DNA of 64,000 nt, from NCBI RefSeq assembly GCF_946463545.1, contig NZ_OX296583.1, positions 1,496,902-1,560,901 on the forward strand. The letters run 5' to 3'. Made by a program: the position numbers and the translations under genes. This document shows positions 1-9,017 of the stretch, piece after piece (the stretch's first letter is position 1; each line of letters begins with the position of its first letter). Under the pieces are notes generated by a model, which worked only from the letters and a program-made list of their open reading frames with translations, had not been told where the DNA came from and searched no databases. The DNA comes from Methanothermococcus thermolithotrophicus DSM 2095. GTDB lineage: Archaea; AGJL01; Methanococci; Methanococcales; Methanococcaceae.

Positions 1-208
1 AGTCAGCAATTTCTTTAGCTTCTTCAACTGCTCCATCTACACTAAATCTGTATTGGTTTGGCATTGAAGATATTTCCTTCTTTTCATTAGCTTTTAAGTT
101 CTCATCTACAAAAATGGGCATTATTAAATCATTCTTTGTTAAAATGGTCTCTCTTACTAAATCTCTCATTTTGTAGCTTTTTCTAAGTCTTCTTGGTCTC
201 ATAATCAT
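1..208 (-). CDS. hemB: Porphobilinogen synthase (delta-aminolevulinate dehydratase), N-terminal part
   Basis: Only the first 69 codons are in the window; the gene runs off the left edge. The enzyme joins two 5-aminolevulinates into porphobilinogen, the entry to sirohaem, cobamide and F430. The visible part carries the family's N-terminal signature: RPRRLR near residue 4, then DLIMPIFV and [11 protein letters not shown], matching the conserved RPRRLR, PIFV and SMPG-YR blocks. The start at 208 is preceded by GGTGGGAT at a spacing of 5; a second in-frame ATG at 202 is possible. No catalytic residue is visible in this fragment, so the call rests on the N-terminal motifs. Confidence 0.85.
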   Translation of the reverse strand, partial: MIMRPRRLRKSYKMRDLVRETILTKNDLIMPIFVDENLKANEKKEISSMPNQYRFSVDGAVEEAKEIAD

Positions 209-379
209 ACATATCCCACCGTTGGATAGGACGCCCAATATTTCAGTTTTGAGGCTTCCAGTTTTAAAATAATGTATCATAACGATATAGTTTAATATTT
301 AATATATAAATAATATATTTCAAACAAATGAAATGATCTACGTGAATAAAAGGATAAACATGAGCGTATATAATATTTA

Positions 380-919
380 ATGGATTTGGGAAATATGGCG
401 AAACTTTTACAACTTGCAGAATTTATTTCAAGAATATTTCCATTTTTAATAGTGTTTGCATGTATATTTATGTACGGCATTATGGATTTAATAGCTTTGG
501 TGTTAATTCCGCTCGTAATCTGGCTATTGTGGGCAAAAATCAACGATCAAAAATGGGACATCCCAAATAGAAACCAGAGAGTAATTCCTTTAATTATTGT
601 AGTTATATACGGTTTTTTAATACTAGCTTTTAGGCAGGATTTTCCTATCAAGTTTTACTTGGTAAATGTGGTATTTTTGTTAATAATTACAAGATTCTGG
701 AAAATAAGTATCCATTGTTATGGTTTATCTGCAATAATAATAGCATTGATTAAATCAAACAATGTTTTAAATGGAAATCCATTATATTTTATAGTACCTA
801 TTTATTTTTTATTTTTAATAGCTACAATATGGTCCCGCTTGTATTTAAAAAAGCATACTCTTTTACAGGTTGTTTTGGGAACATTCTTTGGTTTTTTGAT
901 AAATTTGTGGTTTGTTTAA
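380..919 (+). CDS. PAP2-like membrane protein with a degenerate phosphatase signature
   Basis: A 179-residue protein that is almost entirely hydrophobic, with about six predicted membrane spans. It resembles archaeal PAP2 (lipid phosphate phosphatase) proteins: a DIPNRNQR stretch after the second span, SIHCYG where the PSGH motif would be, and SRLYLKKHTLLQ where SR-x5-H-x3-D would be. The last motif keeps Arg and His but has Gln for Asp, so catalysis is uncertain. The start is unclear: ATG 380 has no good ribosome binding site and ATG 395 or 404 are alternatives. It stands alone, divergent from hemB. Confidence 0.6.
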   Translation: MDLGNMAKLLQLAEFISRIFPFLIVFACIFMYGIMDLIALVLIPLVIWLLWAKINDQKWDIPNRNQRVIPLIIVVIYGFLILAFRQDFPIKFYLVNVVFLLIITRFWKISIHCYGLSAIIIALIKSNNVLNGNPLYFIVPIYFLFLIATIWSRLYLKKHTLLQVVLGTFFGFLINLWFV

Positions 920-982
920 TATTTAATTATAGTCATTCTATAAACTTAGGCACTATGGTATTAAAAAAATCCAACTGAAAAG

Positions 983-1042
983 ACACTACCGAGCGAAGCG
1001 AGGTAGTGTATTGATTTTGGATCCAACCTTTTTAAAGGTTGG
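983..1042. repeat. Bipartite hairpin repeat with GAA triloop
   Basis: Two hairpins lie between the PAP2-like gene and the flavoprotein gene. The first pairs ACACTACC (983-990) with GGTAGTGT (1002-1009) around GAGC-GAA-GCGA, which gives tandem G-A mismatches and a GCGAAGC mini-hairpin. The second pairs CCAACCTTT (1023-1031) with AAAGGTTGG (1034-1042). A second copy with different but still paired stems is at 55835-55900. It may also act as a transcription terminator for one or both convergent genes. Confidence 0.7.
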
Positions 1043-1076
1043 AGATATACTATAACAAAAAGAAAAAAATAAAAAA

Positions 1077-2411
1077 TTATTCCTTAAATTTTTCACATGC
1101 GTCCTCAGCAACAATTGCCAAAGGATCTACCACCATTGAAACAGGAGGGGCATAACAAAACTCCATATTTGCGAGCTCTTCACATGTGGTTTCTTTTAAT
1201 ATAGCTATTGAAACTGCATCCACTCTTTCAGCTACTCTTTCCCCACCAATTATTTGGCAGCCAATAATTTTTTTATTTTTATCGCAAATTAATTTAATTT
1301 CAATAGTTTTTCCGCCAGGATAGTATCTGGCCCTTGTTAAAGCTTTAGCTCTTCCCACTATTGTTTCAATTCCATTTTGGTTTGCTGAAATTTCGGTATT
1401 TCCAGTTCCTCCAATTTCCAAGTCTCCTATTTTTGAAACCATTGCATTTAAAACTGGAGGGAACTCGGATTCTATTCCTACTATGTTTTTACCTGCGACT
1501 TTACCTTGTCTGACTGCAGTTGTTCCGAATGGAGACATTGTGTTTTGTTTTGTTACAAAATCAATAACTTCTACACAATCTCCTACTGCATATATGTTTG
1601 GTATTGAGGTCTGCATTTTTTCATTAACCTTTATTGCCCATTTTCCTATTTCACAGCCTGCTTTTTTGGCGAGCTCTATATTTGGCCTTACTCCTGTTGC
1701 CATGATAACCAAGTCAGCGTCCATTAATTCCCCATCTATAACTACACCTTCAACTTTTTCTTTCCCAACTATCTTTCCAACTGGTTTACCCATTATAAAC
1801 TTTATTCCTTCATTTTCAAGGTATTTCATGACTTTTTCAGCCATGTCAGGATCTAAACCTCTTGGGAAAATTTGGGGGGCCATTTCAACAACAGTAACAT
1901 CAAGACCTTTTTCTTTTAATCCGTATGCCATTTCTAAACCAATGGCGCCTGCTCCAGCAACTATGGCCTTTTTACAGTTTTTTATCCAATCTTTTATTTT
2001 CATACCGTCTTCGATGGTTCTTACTTTGAAGACTCCATCTAATGTAGCTCCCTCAATTGGAGGTATAAATGGCGTTCCACCTGTGGCTATAACGAGGTAG
2101 TCGTATTCAAGTTCTTTTTCTTCGCCGTTTAATGCATATTTTAATTTGTTTTCTTCTGAGTTAACATCTAAAACTTCTGCTTCGGTTATAACATCAATAT
2201 TTCTGTTAGTTTTGTACTCCTCAGGTGTGTGCATTACAATATTTTCAAATGATTCAATTTCTCCACCTATAACATAAGGAATTGCACAAGGCGAATATGC
2301 GATATATTTTTCCTTTGTAATAACTACTATTTCCATTTCTTTATCGTATTTTCTTATCGTTGAAGCTGTTGTTAAGCCTCCTGCTCCACTACCTATTATT
2401 ACTGTTCTCAT
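1077..2411 (-). CDS. NADH oxidase / CoA-disulfide reductase-like flavoprotein
   Basis: A 444-residue class-I pyridine nucleotide-disulfide oxidoreductase with one redox-active cysteine. The N-terminal FAD motif GSGAGG is at 7-12, Cys42 sits in YSPCAIPYVIGG as in Nox and CoA-disulfide reductases, the NAD motif GAGAIGLE is near residue 154, and the second FAD motif (TSIPNIYAVGDC) is near 265. The C-terminal dimerisation domain is complete. Likely roles are oxygen reduction with NAD(P)H or reduction of CoA or other small disulfides. The start has AGGTGAAAATTAA upstream. Related methanogen genes are usually named nox, but the substrate cannot be read from sequence. Confidence 0.85.
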   Translation of the reverse strand: MRTVIIGSGAGGLTTASTIRKYDKEMEIVVITKEKYIAYSPCAIPYVIGGEIESFENIVMHTPEEYKTNRNIDVITEAEVLDVNSEENKLKYALNGEEKELEYDYLVIATGGTPFIPPIEGATLDGVFKVRTIEDGMKIKDWIKNCKKAIVAGAGAIGLEMAYGLKEKGLDVTVVEMAPQIFPRGLDPDMAEKVMKYLENEGIKFIMGKPVGKIVGKEKVEGVVIDGELMDADLVIMATGVRPNIELAKKAGCEIGKWAIKVNEKMQTSIPNIYAVGDCVEVIDFVTKQNTMSPFGTTAVRQGKVAGKNIVGIESEFPPVLNAMVSKIGDLEIGGTGNTEISANQNGIETIVGRAKALTRARYYPGGKTIEIKLICDKNKKIIGCQIIGGERVAERVDAVSIAILKETTCEELANMEFCYAPPVSMVVDPLAIVAEDACEKFKE

Positions 2412-2567
2412 TTAATTTTCACCTATCGTAAATCCAATATATGTTATATGTTCTGTGATTTAAATTGTTGATAGACTATACCTAAATAATATATATAATT
2501 TATGAACTTTAAAAAACTAAAATAAAAAATAATTAATAAAAAAATAAAAAATTAAAAGAAATTTTTA

Positions 2568-3722
2568 TTATTGACCTAACTCTTTAACAATTTGGTCGTA
2601 TATACTGAAGTTGAAAAGTATTTCATCTATTTTATTAGGGTCTTCAACACCTTTCAACTGACCGGTTGTTGATTTTTGTGCGTTCATAACATTTACAAAC
2701 ACATGTGTTCCTTTTTTAAGTGGTTCAGGGTTGGTGTAGAATTTAATGTTTGGTATTGAATACTCTTCCACTTCTTTGTCAGTTCCGAGCCATTCTGAAC
2801 TTGCTTTTATTGCTAATTCATTATTTTCGTTAATTTCTTTTGTTGAGAGAACCATTAATTTCAACAATGACTTCACTGCAGCTTCTTTGCTTTCTAATGC
2901 GTTTTCAGATGCTACAACTACACAGCATGGGTGGTCTTCCCACATTCCTGCAGGAGGTAAGTCTTTACTGTAAACTATAGGTTTTCCGATGCCTTTTGTT
3001 TTTAAAACTTCAGGCATTGGTTCCCATGCTATTACTGCATCGAGTTCTTTTTGAGATAACATTTGTGGCATGGATTTTTGCCCTTTACAGTTTACCAATA
3101 AAACCATCGCACTTTTATCTTTTGAATTTTCAGTATATGTTATTCCTTCTGCTTCAAGTGCTTTTTTTATCATAACGTACTGTATTGAAACAGGTAATGG
3201 ATGACCTATTTTCACTTGTTTTCCATTACTGTACTGTTCTTTTATCCATTTTACAAACTCTGGCCAGGTTTCCGCAGGAATATCGTTTCTAATTACAACT
3301 GCTGAACCTTCTCCCTGTAAAGCACTTATAATTTTTGCCTTATTTCCTTGGTCTATTGAGAATACTGCCGGTGGAACACCATTTAGCCCAATATCTATCT
3401 GACCTTGAGCTATAAGAGTCATAAGTTTTGCTCCACCTTCAACAACCTGTACCAATTCAACATCGGCTACTTTTTTGTCGTTTTCATAGAGCTCATATTT
3501 TTTCTTAGCTTCTACTTCTTTTAAGTAAACTCCATATTTTTCTTTGAATAAGTCTCCTTCTTTTGCAGCCACGAATAATGAGCTGTGGTGATCTGTCGGT
3601 AAGTAGGCAACTTTTAAAGTTGGTACTTCAGAACTTTGTTCTTGTGAGTTTCCGACACATCCTGCAAAAAGTAGGATCATGATGCATCCAATTAATCCAG
3701 ATATCAGAGCGTATTTCTTAAT
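2568..3722 (-). CDS. ABC transporter substrate-binding lipoprotein (NitT/TauT/SsuA type)
   Basis: A periplasmic-type binding protein of the nitrate/sulfonate/taurine family; the sequence fits that fold from LKVAYLPTDHHSSLFVA through GQIDIGLNGVPPAV to the WEPMPEVL segment. The first ATG (3680) would leave only MILLFAGC before the lipobox and no charged n-region. The same frame continues upstream as KKYALISGLIGCIMILLFAGC, an ordinary lipoprotein signal, and GGGGTG (3733-3728) sits 5 nt before an ATT codon at 3722. I therefore place the start at this ATT, as an inference. No permease or ATPase gene is adjacent, so the ligand and partner are unknown. Confidence 0.75.
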   Translation of the reverse strand: MKKYALISGLIGCIMILLFAGCVGNSQEQSSEVPTLKVAYLPTDHHSSLFVAAKEGDLFKEKYGVYLKEVEAKKKYELYENDKKVADVELVQVVEGGAKLMTLIAQGQIDIGLNGVPPAVFSIDQGNKAKIISALQGEGSAVVIRNDIPAETWPEFVKWIKEQYSNGKQVKIGHPLPVSIQYVMIKKALEAEGITYTENSKDKSAMVLLVNCKGQKSMPQMLSQKELDAVIAWEPMPEVLKTKGIGKPIVYSKDLPPAGMWEDHPCCVVVASENALESKEAAVKSLLKLMVLSTKEINENNELAIKASSEWLGTDKEVEEYSIPNIKFYTNPEPLKKGTHVFVNVMNAQKSTTGQLKGVEDPNKIDEILFNFSIYDQIVKELGQ

Positions 3723-3889
3723 AATAACACCCCTTAATGTTTTAATAGAAATTTAAACAAATAACTTAAATTATTCTTATAGTATATAAGATTTATGAAT
3801 AACTAGTAATTTTTTCGTAAAATAGTAAAAAAAATGTCTTATAAGAAATTCCCGGAATATAATATTGCATGATTCAAGCATGATGAAAA

Positions 3890-4297
3890 TTAAAAAACAG
3901 TTCCTTGTAACTCAAAATGGTTTTTCTGCTTTATTATGATTATGGGAATACCTGCCTCTAGAAGCTTTCTTTTTAGGTTTTTGTCGTTGGTACACACAAC
4001 CACATTTTCATTTTCCATTGCATAGTTCATTATTTTTTCATCTGCATAGCTACCGACATCGTAGTCAGAAATTCTGTACCTTTCGATTAATTTCAAGGCA
4101 AGATTTGCAGAAAGTTTTTCACTACCTTTTAATTCCTTTTTAAGTTTTTTAAGTTCCTCCACAATACATTCTAAAATTACGACTTCATAACTACTGTTTA
4201 AAACCCTGCTAAGTTCGTAATCAAAGTTTATTCTATGCTTAAAAAGGTATATTAAGAAATTCGTGTCTGGAATTACGGTCGTTTGACGGTGAGTCAT
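3890..4297 (-). CDS. PIN-domain protein (FCF1/UPF0129-like)
   Basis: A 135-residue PIN-fold nuclease-like protein. It begins VIPDTNFLIYLFKHRINF, with the first metal-binding Asp in PDTN. An acidic residue is conserved in ECIVEELKKL and the last acidic pair is in VVCTNDKNLKRKL. Its length and the final TNDxxL(K/R)xxL motif fit the single-domain archaeal group related to eukaryotic FCF1 and Nob1 PIN domains, rather than VapC toxins. No antitoxin gene is adjacent, which argues against a toxin role. A GGAGG site lies just before the start. The substrate is unknown; rRNA or tRNA processing is plausible for the family. Confidence 0.75.
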   Translation of the reverse strand: MTHRQTTVIPDTNFLIYLFKHRINFDYELSRVLNSSYEVVILECIVEELKKLKKELKGSEKLSANLALKLIERYRISDYDVGSYADEKIMNYAMENENVVVCTNDKNLKRKLLEAGIPIIIIKQKNHFELQGTVF

Positions 4298-4431
4298 AAT
4301 GTGCCTCCTAAATTTAACAAAAATATAATAATGATAATGATTTAGAATCTAATAAATAATCATAATCATTCACTTAAAATAAAAGAAATAAAAGTATATG
4401 ATGTTATTTAATTTTAAACGATTTAGCACCA

Positions 4432-7400
4432 TTATTGGCTGATTATCTTTGAGTCTTCCCCTTCTTTTTTAATAATTATCATGTTATCTGCAACCTGTTC
4501 TAGTTCTTGGTGGTGGGTAATGATTATCATTTGAGAGATAGTTTTTATATTCCTAAATATGTTTATTAGGTTCCTCCGTCTCTCCTCGTCAAGGTAGGCA
4601 GTAGGTTCATCTAAAATTATACACTCCACATTGTTACATACGGCTTTTGCTATTCCCAATCTTAAAGCAAGAGCTACTGCAATTTGCTCCCCACCGCTTA
4701 AACTTTTTACTGGAAGTCCATCTACAACTAAGCTGTAATCCTCAGTTAGTTGTATGTGACTGTAAGGTAGCTCGAAATCTTCAAATATTTCATTAGCATA
4801 CCTCTGTATTAATGGAATGTATTTCTCCCTTAGGTATCTCTGGAAACCGTTTTTTGAAAATACCTCATTCCTTATTCTTTCCAGGTGATTTTTGAACTCA
4901 GCCAATTTATCTTTTTCTTTTTTCTTTTCATCCAATTCTTTTAGTTTATTTTCAAGGCTCTTTATTCTCTCATGACTCAATTTAATCTCAGATTTTATTA
5001 CTTCAAGGGCTTTTTCTTTTTCAGTTAACTTTTGATATGTTTTTTCGTATTCTGATTTCATTTCCAAATGTTTTTCGGGAATATAGGAAAGATTCTGGAT
5101 TTCCTCCATTAGTTCGTTTATTTTTGTTTTTTTAGTTTCCCGCTCTAAAGTTTTTTCTTTTAACATTTTGTCAATTGCATTTTCGAGCTCCGGTATTGGT
5201 ATCTTGTAACTTTTTGAGTAGTTCTCAAGTATTGCAATTGAATTTTTGTAATTTTCATAACTCTCCTTATGATTTTCTTTCTCTTTTTCAGACTTAATCT
5301 TCTGATGTTCCCATTCTTTATACTGTTCCACAAATCCTAAAATTGAATATATTTTGTCTTTAATTTCTTTTAGCTCATAAGTTAATCTATCCTGTTCATC
5401 CATTAATCTCAAGATAGTTTTTAAATTATCCTTAGTTTTTTCCAGTTCTACTTTTTTTTCGTTAATTGTATTTATTGTATGACTACCAACTATAGATAGT
5501 ATCTTATTTTTTTCGGATAACAGCTGTTTTTCATCTGAATCTTTTAGGCAGGCGAGGGAATAAATATATTTATCATGCTTCTCCTTCAAATTATCCATAT
5601 TTTTTACAATATTTTCCAGTTCTTTAGGTAAATCCTTGTATTTTTCAAGTTCTTTTTCTACTTCTTCAAGTTTGGAACAAATTTCTTTGATATTATTGTT
5701 TATCTCCTGTAGGTAGTTATTTTTTTCTTTCAATCCTCCGTATATCTTTTTTAAATCATTCAACTGATTTAACTCTTTATTTATCGCTTCCTTCTGTTGC
5801 ATGTATTTTTCCAGTTTTTTTTCAATATTTTTTAAGGACTCTTTTTCTTCTTCAAGTTCTATTTTATACTGGGACAGAAGTTCATTTTTCTTATCTTCAG
5901 TTATTTCTGATTGACATACTGGACATTTTTCCTGAGTCTTTTCGAGCTCCGCTACTGATTTTTGCAACTGTTTTATTCTACTTTCTTTTTCACCCCCTAA
6001 TTTACTTAATTCATTTATTTTTATTTCTAAATCCTCTAATTCTTTTTGTAATTTATTTTCCAAGGATATTTTTTTCCCAATTTCTTCAAAACTTTTTAAT
6101 TCAGCTTCAAGCTTTTTCTTATCATTTTTTTTCTTTTCCAGTTCCTTTTCCAATTCTTCTTTCTTAATAGCCAGATTTTCAAAATCCTTTTTCTTTGATT
6201 TAAGGATTTCAAATTCTTTTTCTACTTTTAAATACTCTTCATAGTATTTTTTAGTCTCATTCAACTGGTTTTTATGGTATTCTATTTTTTTCAGTTCTTT
6301 TTCAATATTTTCCAGTTCTTTAAGTTTGTCCTTTATATCTTCAAATTTTCTCAGTTCCAAGTCAATCGAGACTAATCTTCGATTTGTCGACTCACGAAAC
6401 CTTTGGTTTCGTCGAGTATTGTTAATTTCTTTTTTTATTTTATTTCTCTCCCCGATATTCTGAACTACATTCTCGGCGTCCTTTAACATGTCTTTTAATT
6501 TTTCTTCGTTTTTATTTAGGTCTTTTTCAATACCTTCCAATTTTCCGATTAATTTACTATGTAGGTCGTAATATTGTTTGTAGTCTCTAATTTTATCTGA
6601 AAGTTCCTTAATTTCTTTTTCAAGTTCAATATATCTGATATAACCTTTTTCATTGTTATTTTTTATGTCATTGTGGTACCTAACTAACTTTAAATCCCTC
6701 TCGAGCCTGTTAATCTCACTTTTAATATTCTTTAACTCGCTACCTAACTCTTTTATTTTATTTTTTAGATTATTGTGTTTTTCCTTTTTAGTTTCACATT
6801 CTTTTAAAAGGTTGTATTTTTCATCTTTTAATTTTTCTAGAGCTCCCTTTTCTTCCTCAATAATTTTTTCATCTTTTTCCCTTTCTATTATTTTTACCCT
6901 GATCTCATCTATTTCATTTTTTATTCCGTCAATCTGTTTCAACTCTCCTTCAAGTTCTACAAGTTTGTTTTCAAATGTTCTTATTATTTCGCCCATCTGG
7001 TTGTATACTGCCCCATATTTTTCAATTCCTAAAAGTTTTCCAATGATTTCCTTTCTTTTTGCAGGTTCTATATGGATTAAACTTGATATTTCCCCCTGTT
7101 TTATGTAAATAGCATTGGAAAAAACATCGTCATCTATTTCTAAAATTTCTTCTACTTTTTTGTTTATTTCACTTGTAGATTCAGCAGAAAGTCTTCCATT
7201 TATATAGAGTTTATCTTCACTTTTCCCACTGTGTCTTTTTCTAACCACTTTGTAGGTATTTCCCCTAACTTCAAACTCAAGTTGGACAGAAAATGATTTT
7301 GCACCTATTTTTTTTAGATTTTCCAGTGTAAATCCCTTGCTCTTACGCCTTGGAGCAAATAGTGCAAAATTCATGGCTTCAAATATGGAAGATTTACCAC

Positions 7401-7500
7401 TTCCATTTTGCCCTATTATCGTAGTGATTCCCTTATTGAATTCGATACAGGAATTTCTATGGCTTCTAAAGTTTTCCATTTTAATACTTTTTATAATCAT
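4432..7500 (-). CDS. rad50: DNA double-strand break repair ATPase Rad50
   Basis: A 1022-residue SMC-like ATPase that works with Mre11 in DNA end processing. The N-terminal Walker A is GQNGSGKSS near residue 30. Two long K/E-rich coiled coils flank a CPVC zinc hook near the middle. The C-terminal lobe has the signature SLSGGEQ and Walker B CIILDEPTAYLDEE. The start ATG 7500 is preferred over a longer frame to 7572, because AGGTGGGAAT lies directly before it and the protein then begins MIIKSIKMENFRSH as expected. A hairpin repeat encoding an Arg-rich segment interrupts the first coil around residue 365. It follows mre11 by 121 bp. Confidence 0.95.
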   Translation of the reverse strand: MIIKSIKMENFRSHRNSCIEFNKGITTIIGQNGSGKSSIFEAMNFALFAPRRKSKGFTLENLKKIGAKSFSVQLEFEVRGNTYKVVRKRHSGKSEDKLYINGRLSAESTSEINKKVEEILEIDDDVFSNAIYIKQGEISSLIHIEPAKRKEIIGKLLGIEKYGAVYNQMGEIIRTFENKLVELEGELKQIDGIKNEIDEIRVKIIEREKDEKIIEEEKGALEKLKDEKYNLLKECETKKEKHNNLKNKIKELGSELKNIKSEINRLERDLKLVRYHNDIKNNNEKGYIRYIELEKEIKELSDKIRDYKQYYDLHSKLIGKLEGIEKDLNKNEEKLKDMLKDAENVVQNIGERNKIKKEINNTRRNQRFRESTNRRLVSIDLELRKFEDIKDKLKELENIEKELKKIEYHKNQLNETKKYYEEYLKVEKEFEILKSKKKDFENLAIKKEELEKELEKKKNDKKKLEAELKSFEEIGKKISLENKLQKELEDLEIKINELSKLGGEKESRIKQLQKSVAELEKTQEKCPVCQSEITEDKKNELLSQYKIELEEEKESLKNIEKKLEKYMQQKEAINKELNQLNDLKKIYGGLKEKNNYLQEINNNIKEICSKLEEVEKELEKYKDLPKELENIVKNMDNLKEKHDKYIYSLACLKDSDEKQLLSEKNKILSIVGSHTINTINEKKVELEKTKDNLKTILRLMDEQDRLTYELKEIKDKIYSILGFVEQYKEWEHQKIKSEKEKENHKESYENYKNSIAILENYSKSYKIPIPELENAIDKMLKEKTLERETKKTKINELMEEIQNLSYIPEKHLEMKSEYEKTYQKLTEKEKALEVIKSEIKLSHERIKSLENKLKELDEKKKEKDKLAEFKNHLERIRNEVFSKNGFQRYLREKYIPLIQRYANEIFEDFELPYSHIQLTEDYSLVVDGLPVKSLSGGEQIAVALALRLGIAKAVCNNVECIILDEPTAYLDEERRRNLINIFRNIKTISQMIIITHHQELEQVADNMIIIKKEGEDSKIISQ
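6386..6417. repeat. Hairpin repeat inserted in frame in rad50
   Basis: Inside rad50, ACGAAACC (6394-6401) and GGTTTCGT (6405-6412) form a perfect 8-bp stem with a 3-nt loop, extended by ACTC/GAGT with one bulged base. The left flank GTCGACTCACGAAA matches 13 of 14 bases of an intergenic repeat at 13001, and the CTC-G-stem-GAG plan recurs at 51678. On the coding strand the segment reads NTRRNQRFRESTNRRL, unlike the K/E/L-rich coil around it. Confidence 0.65.
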
Positions 7501-7621
7501 ATTCCCACCTAATACACCTATCCTATGTCTTAATTGGTTGAAAGTCCATAATTTATAAAAATTTATCTGCATGGTTTCTTTAAAGTTTAAATTTAAATTA
7601 AATTTAAAGTAGATTATTCCG

Positions 7622-8752
7622 TCAATCTTTCAAATGACTATACTCTTTTTTAAAATAGTCCTCAACATAGGGGAGACAGTCTTCATCGCCGTTTAAAACT
7701 TTTCGGTAAAGTTCATAAACAAAATCTACATCAAACTTTTTATTTCGAAGGTATTCTTTAAACACTTCATCAATATTTTCATTTATATTTACTATATGGG
7801 CAGATTCTTCGGAGTCCTCAAGAACATTTAACTTGTAGTACAAAGATTTTTCCTTTAAAATTTCGTTTAAAGTTTCGTAAAACTGTCTGGTGGTTTTACA
7901 ATGTATCACTGGCTTTTTTTGATTATGGTTGTTTAGCGTGTTTAAAAATTCCTTAAGTTCGCTTTCACTTTTGATTTCCCAATCTATGATAAAATCTCTG
8001 CATTTAATATGTATGCTTTCGACATCGTTAATATCAAAATCTCCACTCATGTCCACCAAATAAAATCCTTTTCCATTTTTTTCATAGTCACGGTATTCAT
8101 CGTAAGAAATAATTTCAGTTGAACCACTGTAGGCAAAAACTCCACTCTCCTCTCCGGCAGGTTTCAGCGCCCTTTGGTGGATATGCCCTCCTGCAAAATA
8201 GTCAAATTCCCCTGGAAAGTCATTTAGTTGTAATTCATACTCTGGAAGATATGGATAGACATTTTGGTGGAATAAAAGAATTTTCTTTTTGTAATCCTTT
8301 GATTCGTTGTTGATAATCTCAAGATTTGTATATACGTCACCTATTTTATTTTTCACAGTGTGGTTAATGCCTCCAATAAATACTTCCCCATCGTGAACAT
8401 GAAACTTCGTTTTTTCTGTGAATACCCTTAAGTAACTCCCTAATACATTCTTTAAAATCTTAAATGGGGATCCTTTAGTAATTCTCTTGGGCTTATCATG
8501 GTTTCCATGTATTATATAGATGGGAATATTATGTTCTTTAAGTCTGGAAAATCCTTGCATAGCTGTGTATATTGCATTAATGGGTGGTTCGGGACCATCA
8601 AATAAATCACCGCTGTGAACCACAAAATCAGGCTTTATCTCTATTATTTTATCAATACATTGATTAAAAGAATCATATAGGTCTTTCTCCCTTTCGTCAA
8701 TATTGTATTGCCTATATCCAAGATGATTATCAGATATATGTACGAACTGCAT
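7622..8752 (-). CDS. mre11: DNA double-strand break repair nuclease Mre11
   Basis: A 376-residue metallophosphoesterase nuclease, partner of Rad50. The phosphoesterase motifs are all visible: HISDNHLG near 5, HSGDLFDG near 47, HGNHDKP near 83, LLFHQNVYP near 168 and GGHIHQRAL near 197, which supply the two-metal site. The C-terminal third forms the capping and Rad50-binding region. The start ATG 8752 has AAGGGGGAC upstream. It lies directly upstream of rad50 on the same strand, the usual archaeal arrangement, but HerA and NurA genes, often next to it in other archaea, are not in this window. Confidence 0.95.
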   Translation of the reverse strand: MQFVHISDNHLGYRQYNIDEREKDLYDSFNQCIDKIIEIKPDFVVHSGDLFDGPEPPINAIYTAMQGFSRLKEHNIPIYIIHGNHDKPKRITKGSPFKILKNVLGSYLRVFTEKTKFHVHDGEVFIGGINHTVKNKIGDVYTNLEIINNESKDYKKKILLFHQNVYPYLPEYELQLNDFPGEFDYFAGGHIHQRALKPAGEESGVFAYSGSTEIISYDEYRDYEKNGKGFYLVDMSGDFDINDVESIHIKCRDFIIDWEIKSESELKEFLNTLNNHNQKKPVIHCKTTRQFYETLNEILKEKSLYYKLNVLEDSEESAHIVNINENIDEVFKEYLRNKKFDVDFVYELYRKVLNGDEDCLPYVEDYFKKEYSHLKD

Positions 8753-9017
8753 TATGTCCCCCTTTTGTGTTTTTATCTCAGCCTATCAAATATAATAAAT
8801 ATAATAATATAATCCCTCTATGTAAAATAATTTTTACTTCTAATTTTATTTAATTTTGTCAATTTCATGTAAATTTAATTTTAATGATAACATAGTTAGA
8901 TCAAAATAAAATTATCATTACCTGTTTAACTTATTGATGCTGATGTACTGATAAAATATAACGTACTTCATATGAGTATGTACACATATTAAAACACAAA
9001 TTATCAAAAGTGAAATC

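Noticed and set aside
292..543. 83-residue minus-strand open frame
   Set aside because: It is the complement of the better supported PAP2-like gene at 380-919 and has no recognisable features.
3890..4297. VapC toxin
   Set aside because: No antitoxin gene is adjacent and the motifs fit the FCF1/UPF0129 single-domain group.
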